5,332 nt of DNA. Origin: Thermoleophilia bacterium. GTDB lineage: Bacteria; Actinomycetota; Thermoleophilia; RBG-16-64-13. Where the stretch lies: NCBI GenBank assembly GCA_016929985.1, contig JAFGIH010000841.1, forward strand, positions 1 to 5,332, given 5' to 3'. The notes under the pieces were generated by a model. The model was not told the origin of the DNA and made no database searches. It saw only the letters and a program-made list of their open reading frames with translations. Position 1 is the stretch's first letter; every line of letters begins with the position of its first letter. Positions 1 through 4,595 of this stretch are shown in pieces. The position numbers and the translations under genes are program-made.

Positions 1-2
1 AC

Positions 3-305
3 GAGCACCGTCCCCTGGTGGAGGCGGAGTTGCAGGTCACGTCGCTCGAAGGGCTGCTCCACTCCCCGCAGGGCGAGGGCCTTCCCGGCGGGCGCCTGAC
101 CATTCGAGCCGTGAGCCTGGAGACCGACCAGGCTCGCGTGCTGAAAGTGCCCGAGGGTTCTCCCGCCTTCTGCCTCGAGAGCCTGTTCCAGGATTTCGAC
201 GGTCAGCCTCTGAGCTGGGGCCAGTTCCTGTGCCGTGCGGATCAATTCCAACTGACCACCCACTTCGGGTCTGCTCTGGGTCAAGCGATGGGGGCGACTA
301 ATTGA
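3..305 (+). CDS. GntR/HutC-family transcriptional regulator, C-terminal UTRA domain (5' end outside window)
   Basis: The frame is open from the left edge and ends at TGA 303-305, so only about the last 100 residues are visible. They resemble the second half of a UTRA ligand-binding domain, the effector domain of HutC-type GntR repressors: a run reading PEGSPAFCLESLF, then a short turn DFDGQPLSWGQF, then CRADQFQL. This matches the family pattern of a 'G-x-P-x-x-x-x-E' strand, a 'D-G-x-P' turn and a closing 'R-x-D-x-F/Y' strand. The N-terminal winged helix-turn-helix must lie upstream and is not seen. The GTG at 18 could be read as a start, but the domain clearly begins before it, so I treat the gene as partial. 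The stop overlaps the TTG start of the corrinoid protein gene (TTGA, 302-305), implying one transcript and translational coupling. The regulator probably controls a corrinoid-dependent methyl-transfer operon; its ligand cannot be told from this fragment. Other small-molecule-binding regulators are less likely. Confidence 0.72.
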   Translation, partial: EHRPLVEAELQVTSLEGLLHSPQGEGLPGGRLTIRAVSLETDQARVLKVPEGSPAFCLESLFQDFDGQPLSWGQFLCRADQFQLTTHFGSALGQAMGATN

Positions 306-976
306 GCGAATCAAAGGATGCCGTGACGCAAGAGAGGCTCGCCGCCATAAGCGCGGCGGTCGCCGATCTGGACGAGAAGACGGTCATAAGTCTGACGAAA
401 GAGGCGCTCCACGCCGGGGACTCCTCAGTGAGCGTGGTCCGCGCCGTCGAAGCGGGGCTGCGCACGGTCGGCGAGCGCTACGAGCGGCAAGACATTTACC
501 TGGCCGGTCTGATCATGGCTGGCGAGATCTTCCGCGCTGTGATGGAATTCGCCCAGCCCGGCCTGGAGAACGAGCTGGCCGGCAATGCCTCGGGTCTGGT
601 GCTCTTGGGCACCGTCGCCCACGACATCCACGACATCGGCAAGAACATGGCGGCCCTCTCGTTTCGCACGTTCGGCTTCACGGTGGAAGATCTGGGAGAG
701 GACGTGCCGCCTGAGGCCTTCCTCGAGGCGGCCATAACTCGCAAGCCCGACATACTCGGCCTCTCCGGACTGCTGTCGGTGGCGTTCACGTCAATGCACG
801 ACACCGTGGCGCTCATCCGAAAGCACGCCGACGAATTTGAGAAGATGCCCATTCTGGTCATCGGTGGGAGCACCATCGACGAGCGCGTGGCCGCGTATGT
901 GGGTGCCGATCTCTGGACCCATGACGCCATGGTCGGGGTCCGGCTCTGCCGGCAGGCCTTGGAGAGCAGGGGTTAG
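302..976 (+). CDS. Corrinoid (B12-binding) protein of a methyltransferase system, MtbC/MtaC/MttC type
   Basis: 224 residues, the usual length for the free corrinoid carriers that pass a methyl group between a substrate-specific methyltransferase and a second one that transfers it to tetrahydrofolate or coenzyme M. Residues about 10-90 form the helical cap domain. Residues about 95-220 form the Rossmann-like cobalamin-binding domain. The base-off/His-on motif D-x-H-x-x-G is intact at 108-113, with His110 as the expected lower axial cobalt ligand, followed by K114-N115. The other cofactor-loop motifs are S155-G-L-L-S159 and G188-G189-S190. No signal peptide is present, so it is cytosolic. The start is TTG at 302, overlapping the regulator's stop; a G-rich stretch at 290-294 can serve as the ribosome binding site. 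No methyltransferase or reductive activase gene is visible, so the methyl donor (methylamine, betaine, methanol or O-demethylation substrate) is undetermined. A cobalamin-dependent photoreceptor or MerR-type B12 sensor is unlikely because no DNA-binding domain is attached. Confidence 0.9.
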   Translation: MSESKDAVTQERLAAISAAVADLDEKTVISLTKEALHAGDSSVSVVRAVEAGLRTVGERYERQDIYLAGLIMAGEIFRAVMEFAQPGLENELAGNASGLVLLGTVAHDIHDIGKNMAALSFRTFGFTVEDLGEDVPPEAFLEAAITRKPDILGLSGLLSVAFTSMHDTVALIRKHADEFEKMPILVIGGSTIDERVAAYVGADLWTHDAMVGVRLCRQALESRG

Positions 977-1011
977 CAGGCCCCCGGCAGGCCGCCCAGA
1001 AGCGAAGCCTC

Positions 1012-1665
1012 TTAGTCTTTCTTCGGCGCGCCGGCCGACTCGCGCACGTCGACGATGTCCGTGACGAAGGGCTTGACGGCTTCGACGATGTGCTCCTTGT
1101 CCGCGTTCACCACTTTGAACGTCACCGTCTGCGTATCGCCATGAAGACCCAGGGCTTCGATCTGCCCACCCACACCCGCGATAGCGTTGGTGATCTTGGC
1201 GAGCACTCCTGATTCGTGGGGGATCTTCGCCATGACCCGTACGCCGGCAGTGCGCGCCCCGAACAGCTCGAGCAGCACTTGGAAGAGATGCGACTCGGTG
1301 ATGATGCCCACCAGCTCGCCATCGCGCGTGACCGGCAGACCGCTCACCTTGTTGTCGGACATGATGCGTCCGGCGTGCTCCACCGGCGCGTTCTCTTCGA
1401 CCGTGATGACGTCGCGGGTCATCACCTTCTCCACGGTGATCTTCTCGAGCAGGTAGTCGACCTCCCACACGCTGAGCGAGGTGGCCGGTGAGGGCGAGAC
1501 CCGGAACAGGTCGACGAGCGACACGATGCCCACCAGTTCGTTCTTATCGTTCAACACGGGCAGCTGACGCACCTTGCTGCCCTGCATCACCTTGAGCGCG
1601 TCGGGCACCGAAGCATCCGGTTTGGTAGTGATGGGGTTCCTGGACATCCGATCGCGGACAAGCAT
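1012..1665 (-). CDS. acuB: AcuB-like CBS-CBS-ACT domain protein
   Basis: 217 residues, close to Bacillus subtilis AcuB in length and domain order. CBS domain 1 spans about 4-55 (starts VRDRMSRNPITT, ends LVGIVSLVDLF). CBS domain 2 spans about 80-133 (EKVMTRDVITV to ELVGIITESHLF). An ACT domain spans about 140-207 (RVMAKIPHESGVLAKITNAI onward). Paired CBS domains bind adenine nucleotides and ACT domains bind amino acids or other small ligands, so this is probably a cytosolic energy or metabolite sensor rather than an enzyme. In B. subtilis acuB lies in the acuABC acetoin-utilization operon, but no acuA (acetyltransferase) or acuC (deacetylase) is seen here, so the acetoin link should not be assumed. 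The ATG at 1665 is preceded by a near-perfect Shine-Dalgarno sequence. The gene lies 67 bases downstream of the ProC-like gene on the same strand and converges on the corrinoid gene with a 35-base gap. Confidence 0.85.
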   Translation of the reverse strand: MLVRDRMSRNPITTKPDASVPDALKVMQGSKVRQLPVLNDKNELVGIVSLVDLFRVSPSPATSLSVWEVDYLLEKITVEKVMTRDVITVEENAPVEHAGRIMSDNKVSGLPVTRDGELVGIITESHLFQVLLELFGARTAGVRVMAKIPHESGVLAKITNAIAGVGGQIEALGLHGDTQTVTFKVVNADKEHIVEAVKPFVTDIVDVRESAGAPKKD

Positions 1666-1667
1666 GA

Positions 1668-1677
1668 TCTCCTCCTC
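1668..1677 (-). promoter_or_regulatory. Strong ribosome binding site of the acuB-like gene
   Basis: Read on the minus strand this is GAGGAGGAGA, containing the full AGGAGG core (1671-1676) five bases before the ATG at 1665. It is the best ribosome binding site in the window and fixes the start. It suggests acuB is translated on its own rather than by coupling to the gene before it. Confidence 0.8.
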
Positions 1678-1732
1678 TTTACCCTCTTGACTGACTACGA
1701 TGACGCATACCCACGGGCGGGCTTCCCCGAAC

Positions 1733-2539
1733 CTACCGTAGCTGCCGGCTCCGTTCCACAGCCGCCTCTACTGCCTTCTGGAAGGCCTCGCGAAGACCTT
1801 TCTGCTCAAGCGTTTCCATCCCCCTGCGATAGAGTTCGCCACTCGCGTTGAGGCGTCCCCTGAGCTCAGCGGGCGAGTTCGAGCAGTCTGACAGCGACTC
1901 AGCCGTCGCGAGAGCCGTCTGGCGCACCAGCCGGCGGGCCAGAGCCCTGCTCAGACCCACCGCCACGGCCCCGTCCTCCAGGCTCTCGATGGCAAGAGCA
2001 AGAAAGGCCGGACCCGATCCCGAGACGCCCGTCACCGCGTCGAACTTATCCTCGGGCAAGATCTCTACCCACCCCAAAGGCTCGAGCAGCCTGCGCACCG
2101 GCTCCACCTCGGCCGCGGGCGCGTCGGGCTCGTGGGCGAGGGCCACCGCGCCCACACCCAACTCGACGCCCAGGTTGGGCATGATGCGGTAGAGAGCCGG
2201 ACCGGGTCCAAGGATGCCGCGCATCCACTCCAGGGTGACCCCGGCCATGGACGATATCACCGTCTGCTCTGCGCGGAGCAGGCCCGCGAGCACCGTGAGG
2301 ACCTCCTTGGCGTCCTTGGGCTTGACCACCACGAGGACGGCGTCGACCCGGGCCGCAAGGTCTTCGAGGGACTCCGCCCTCTCTACGCGTCCGGTCTCGA
2401 CGAGGCGCGCCGTGGCCGCCTCCACCTTGTCCCAGACCACGAACCTGATCGGGCCCTCCGGCGGACGCAGCCAGCCCTTCACAAGGGCGGAGCCCATATT
2501 CCCCGCTCCGATGAGTCCGACCGACGACACCGTTCTCAA
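1733..2539 (-). CDS. proC: ProC-like pyrroline-5-carboxylate reductase family protein with eroded substrate-loop signature
   Basis: By family this is the NAD(P)H-dependent reductase that makes proline from pyrroline-5-carboxylate in the cytosol. I choose the TTG at 2539 (268 residues): GGGAGG sits seven bases before it and the Rossmann strand starts soon after, as usual in ProC. A GTG at 2587 would add 16 low-complexity residues with a weaker site. Visible (2539 numbering): dinucleotide motif G-A-G-N-M-G at 11-16; an Asp (37) after strand 2, possibly favouring NADH; M-P-N at 120-122; S-G-S-G-P-A at 173-178, typical of the C-terminal dimer domain; and a C-terminal helix AVEAAVERSRQLR. Odd: where ProC normally has V-T-S-P-G-G-T-T-I-A-G, this protein has LNASGELYRRG (230-240), with no gap needed in the flanks. 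The usual MPNTP is MPNLG. So the fold is clear, but proline synthesis is uncertain; it may be a paralogue with another substrate, as with ComER. It lies downstream of pcrB in the same orientation. Confidence 0.82.
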   Translation of the reverse strand: MRTVSSVGLIGAGNMGSALVKGWLRPPEGPIRFVVWDKVEAATARLVETGRVERAESLEDLAARVDAVLVVVKPKDAKEVLTVLAGLLRAEQTVISSMAGVTLEWMRGILGPGPALYRIMPNLGVELGVGAVALAHEPDAPAAEVEPVRRLLEPLGWVEILPEDKFDAVTGVSGSGPAFLALAIESLEDGAVAVGLSRALARRLVRQTALATAESLSDCSNSPAELRGRLNASGELYRRGMETLEQKGLREAFQKAVEAAVERSRQLR

Positions 2540-2546
2540 GATGCGG

Positions 2547-2552
2547 CCTCCC
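2547..2552 (-). promoter_or_regulatory. Ribosome binding site deciding the ProC-like start
   Basis: GGGAGG on the minus strand, seven bases before a TTG at 2537-2539. The rival GTG at 2587 has only a weak AGG about nine bases ahead, so this site favours the shorter protein. Confidence 0.5.
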
Positions 2553-2602
2553 GCCCCCTCCGTCTTGACGTCTCCTGAGCCATGCACACTGAGAATACCT
2601 GA

Positions 2603-3274
2603 TTACGCGGGGAGCCGGAACAACGGAGCCTCGTCGTACACCGCGTTGCCGATCACGATGGCGTCCGACAGGGCGGCCATCTCGGCGGCCTGCTCCGTGG
2701 TCTGGATGCCTCCTCCGTACCAGAGGAGCGTGCGGTCGAGCGCTTCCCGGACGGCGCGCACCATCTCGGGGGTCCCGTACATGCCGCTGTATTCCAGGTA
2801 GAAGACGGGCAGCGCGAGAAGATGCTCGGCCAGTTGGGCGAAGGCCACCACATCCTCCGCCCCGATGTCGGTGCGGGCGTGCGACAGACGGGCCGCCGTG
2901 GCGCCCGGGTTGAGGATGCAGTAGCCCTCCACCACGAGCTTCTCCCAGTCCATGACCTGGGAGTAGCGCTTGATGGCAGCCTGGTGGTGCCCGATGACCC
3001 AGTCGACCTCTGTGCTGTTGAGCACCATGGGGATGAGGTAGACGTCGAACCCGGGGCACACGGCGCCGGGATCGGAGACCTCCAGCGCCAGCGGGAGGCC
3101 GCACCGCCTCAACCGGGTCAGAAGGGAGAGCACCTCACCGAGTCCGTACCCCCCGGTGCCGCCCACCACCAGCGCATCGACGCCCCAGGAACAGACCTCC
3201 TGCAGCCGCTCGTTGCCGAGCGGCCGGGCCGGGTCGAGCTTGGCCATGCGCCGCCACCGGCGGACGTCCACCAT
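2603..3274 (-). CDS. pcrB: PcrB, heptaprenylglyceryl phosphate synthase
   Basis: A 223-residue TIM-barrel prenyltransferase closely resembling Bacillus subtilis PcrB (228 residues), which joins sn-glycerol-1-phosphate to a long prenyl diphosphate to give an archaea-type ether lipid precursor. Motifs in order: KLDP at 12-15; VVGGTGG at 36-42; LEVSDPG at 64-70; PGFDVYLIPMVLNS at 74-87; VVEGYCILNP at 114-123; FYLEYSG at 158-164 (substrate loop with the conserved Glu161); WYGGGI at 185-190; and IGNAVYD at 208-214, the phosphate-binding turns. Residue 100 is Ala. As I recall, this position is Ala in PcrB, which takes C35 chains, but Trp in archaeal geranylgeranyl synthases, so a long-chain substrate is predicted. 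The ATG at 3274 is the start because homology begins there and because it forms TGATG with the stop of the DUF1405 gene. The frame stays open upstream, but that part is antisense-free overlap with the DUF1405 gene. The ProC-like gene follows. Confidence 0.93.
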   Translation of the reverse strand: MVDVRRWRRMAKLDPARPLGNERLQEVCSWGVDALVVGGTGGYGLGEVLSLLTRLRRCGLPLALEVSDPGAVCPGFDVYLIPMVLNSTEVDWVIGHHQAAIKRYSQVMDWEKLVVEGYCILNPGATAARLSHARTDIGAEDVVAFAQLAEHLLALPVFYLEYSGMYGTPEMVRAVREALDRTLLWYGGGIQTTEQAAEMAALSDAIVIGNAVYDEAPLFRLPA

Positions 3275-3981
3275 CAGGCCGCCCCCTGTTCGCCCGAGGG
3301 CCCTCCGGCCTGCGAGGTGTTCGAGCGCCGCCCAGGCCGCTCCCCTCCCCGGGACCGCCAGGTGAGCCAGGCCATGACTATCCAGAAGAGCACGAGGACC
3401 ACCGTGGTAGCCACGGAGAAGCGGGCGATGGTGGTGAGGTCCTCGGGGTTCGGCACCGGCGGATGGTAGCCGAACCCGTAGTCGATGACGTCGTTGGCGA
3501 TCAGAAACAGCGAGACGATGAGCACCAGGATGGGCCGGAAACGTAGAAAGACCGTGACGACGAGCCCCAAGACGATCATGCCGAAGTGCGTGGCGCTCAT
3601 GAGGATGGCCATGAAGTGGTACCGCCCTCCGGAGAGGTAGTTGGTGAACCACACCAGCACCGTCCACAATCCATACTTCATGCTGGCCCCGGAGGCGACC
3701 AGCCCCAAGAACTCCCACCCGCGCCCGTAGTACAGCGCGAGCAGGACGATAGCCATGAGCGTGACCGAGAGGGGGCTGTCGGGCACGAAAAGCCACAGAT
3801 ACCAGGGCGCGGCCTGGAGCGAGTCACCGTACCAGTAGAGGTACCCGGCGACGGCGCTGCCCAGCAGCACGACGAACAGCAACCACACGATGGGGGTGGT
3901 CCCCACCACCCAGCGGGCGAACCGCACCCACGGGGCCCAACGGATCCGGTTCGTCTCGAGCGAGACGCTCGCTCCAGCCAC
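3274..3981 (-). CDS. DUF1405 family integral membrane protein (YpjA-like)
   Basis: 235 residues with about six hydrophobic segments: near 30-50, 70-86, 90-113, 122-146, 148-168 and 186-207. It carries motifs I associate with the DUF1405 family (B. subtilis YpjA): PWYLWLFVPDSP at 59-70, MKYGLWT at 101-107, SATHFGM at 129-135 and NDVIDYGFG at 163-171. These conserved polar residues (Asp68, Lys102, His132, Asn163, Asp164, Asp167) sit at or near membrane segment ends, so a catalytic or binding role is conceivable, but the family's function is not known to me. The N-terminal ~20 residues are basic, and the C-terminal ~28 are a polar, Arg/Gly/Ser-rich tail likely in the cytoplasm. GTG at 3981 is chosen because AGAGGTGG stands six bases ahead of it. 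The stop shares one base with the pcrB start, so both are probably made together. The conserved pairing with an ether-lipid enzyme suggests, but does not show, a role in processing or moving that lipid. Confidence 0.82.
   Translation of the reverse strand: MAGASVSLETNRIRWAPWVRFARWVVGTTPIVWLLFVVLLGSAVAGYLYWYGDSLQAAPWYLWLFVPDSPLSVTLMAIVLLALYYGRGWEFLGLVASGASMKYGLWTVLVWFTNYLSGGRYHFMAILMSATHFGMIVLGLVVTVFLRFRPILVLIVSLFLIANDVIDYGFGYHPPVPNPEDLTTIARFSVATTVVLVLFWIVMAWLTWRSRGGERPGRRSNTSQAGGPSGEQGAA
3952..3967. repeat. 16-base palindrome just inside the DUF1405 gene
   Basis: Two 7-base arms (CGTCTCG and CGAGACG) flank an AG centre. A second, overlapping inverted repeat, CGAGCG-AGA-CGCTCG at 3957-3971, excludes the first. 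Both lie within 30 bases of the GTG start, where a hairpin could affect translation or a protein could bind. Such palindromes arise by chance in GC-rich coding DNA, so no function is claimed. Confidence 0.3.
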
Positions 3982-3987
3982 GCAAAA

Positions 3988-3995
3988 CCACCTCT
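3988..3995 (-). promoter_or_regulatory. Ribosome binding site of the DUF1405 gene
   Basis: AGAGGTGG on the minus strand, six bases before the GTG at 3981. It is a good Shine-Dalgarno match and supports this start for the first gene of the leftward operon. Confidence 0.65.
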
Positions 3996-4021
3996 GTCAC
4001 CCGTCGCCTGTCGTCGTTGCT

Positions 4022-4027
4022 ACTATA
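4022..4027 (-). promoter_or_regulatory. Candidate -10 box for the DUF1405-pcrB operon in the divergent intergenic region
   Basis: On the minus strand this reads TATAGT, five of six matches to TATAAT, in an otherwise GC-rich 77-base gap (3982-4058) between divergent genes. It would give a leader of about 30 bases before the GTG at 3981, which fits the ribosome binding site. No convincing -35 box is seen at 15-18 bases. The same A/T patch read on the plus strand (TACTAT at 4021, TATACC at 4024) could serve the acetyltransferase gene, giving a leader of about 25 bases. Confidence 0.4.
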
Positions 4028-4058
4028 CCGACTAGGGCAGACCGACAGCGAGCAGACC

Positions 4059-4595
4059 ATGACAGCCACCGCTTCCGACGACAGGACCTCCCGCCTGACC
4101 GCATACCCCGCCCCCCAGGGCGCCAGTTCACTGTGGGCGTGGCGGCAGTGGGTGCCCTTTTGGAAGGTCACGCGCAACTTCATCGTGATCTACGGCTGCC
4201 GCTACTGTCCCTTCCTCTCATGGAAGAGCGCGCTGTACCGCCTGATCGGGATGAAGATCGGCAGGCGCGTCTCAGCCGGGCTGGGAGCCGTGATCGACGT
4301 CTTCTTCCCCCAGCTCGTCAGCATCGGGGACGACTCCATCATCGGCTACAACACCGTGATCCTGTGTCATGAGTTCCTGGTGAAAGAGCTGCGCACCGGG
4401 CCGGTGACCATCGGCAAACAGGTCATGATCGGGGCGAACGTGACCATCCTGCCGGGAGTGGTCATCGGCGATGGGGCGACGGTCTCAGCCTGCAGCCTGG
4501 TGAACGCCGACGTGCCTCAGGGGGCGCTGGTGGGTGGAGTGCCGGCGCGCGTGCTGGGTGGCGGCGGTGGCGGTGGAGGCGGGGGCGGCGCCTGA
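4059..4595 (+). CDS. yvoF: YvoF-like hexapeptide-repeat O-acetyltransferase
   Basis: 178 residues from the ATG at 4059; a TTG at 4017 would add 14 residues lacking family similarity. It resembles B. subtilis YvoF: an N-terminal segment SLWAWRQWVPFWKVTRNF at 24-41, a CP-F motif near 50-52, then a left-handed beta-helix of hexapeptide repeats from about 65 to 160 (VSIGDDSIIGYNTVIL, VTIGKQVMIGANVTILPGVVIGDGATV). His104 in LCHEF is the expected catalytic base of this acetyl-CoA-dependent class. The acceptor-site end reads VGGVPARVL at 158-166, after which the family normally has a helical tail; here the protein ends in eleven glycines and an alanine. YvoF has been reported to acetylate the dephosphorylated PcrB lipid in B. 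subtilis, and this gene diverges from the DUF1405-pcrB operon, which supports the same substrate. No clear ribosome binding site precedes the ATG. Its last 79 bases overlap the convergent LppM-like gene. A sugar or lipopolysaccharide acetyltransferase is the alternative. Confidence 0.85.
   Translation: MTATASDDRTSRLTAYPAPQGASSLWAWRQWVPFWKVTRNFIVIYGCRYCPFLSWKSALYRLIGMKIGRRVSAGLGAVIDVFFPQLVSIGDDSIIGYNTVILCHEFLVKELRTGPVTIGKQVMIGANVTILPGVVIGDGATVSACSLVNADVPQGALVGGVPARVLGGGGGGGGGGGA

Noticed and set aside
18..305. GTG at 18 as a true start of a small 95-residue protein
   Set aside because: The frame is open to the window edge and the UTRA-like sequence already runs through that codon, so the gene is a left-truncated regulator.
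496..930. Minus-strand open frame opposite the corrinoid gene
   Set aside because: The plus-strand protein has intact B12-binding motifs; the opposite frame shows only Ser/Arg-rich composition.
977..1011. Possible bidirectional terminator between the convergent corrinoid and acuB genes
   Set aside because: Only four-base stems (GGCC/GGCC, CGGC/GCCG) can be drawn and no T-run follows on either strand outside coding sequence.
791..1468. Minus-strand open frame covering part of acuB and running under the corrinoid gene
   Set aside because: It conflicts with the clear CBS-CBS-ACT frame on the same strand and has Arg/His/Gly-rich shadow composition.
1666..1732. Terminator or promoter between the ProC-like gene and acuB
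   Set aside because: A short CGGG-GAAG-CCCG hairpin has no T-tract, and no clear -10/-35 pair is seen, so read-through from the upstream genes remains likely.
1815..1855. A compensated frameshift explaining the eroded ProC loop
   Set aside because: The +1 frame gives ANSIAG, which recalls T-T-I-A-G, but it is one residue out of register and still lacks P-G-G; the main frame aligns on both sides without a gap.
2046..3104. A 352-codon minus-strand open frame across proC and pcrB
   Set aside because: It is a GC-rich shadow frame: composition is Arg/Gly/Pro-rich, it has no motif, and two well-supported genes occupy the same strand.
2603..3796. A long minus-strand open frame that would extend PcrB by 174 residues at its N-terminus
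   Set aside because: The extra part lies wholly over the DUF1405 gene in another frame, is Arg/His/Pro/Gly-rich with no family resemblance, and PcrB homology starts exactly at the ATG at 3274.
4017..4058. TTG at 4017 as the start of the acetyltransferase
   Set aside because: No ribosome binding site precedes it, it overlaps the probable promoter, and the added residues have no family counterpart.
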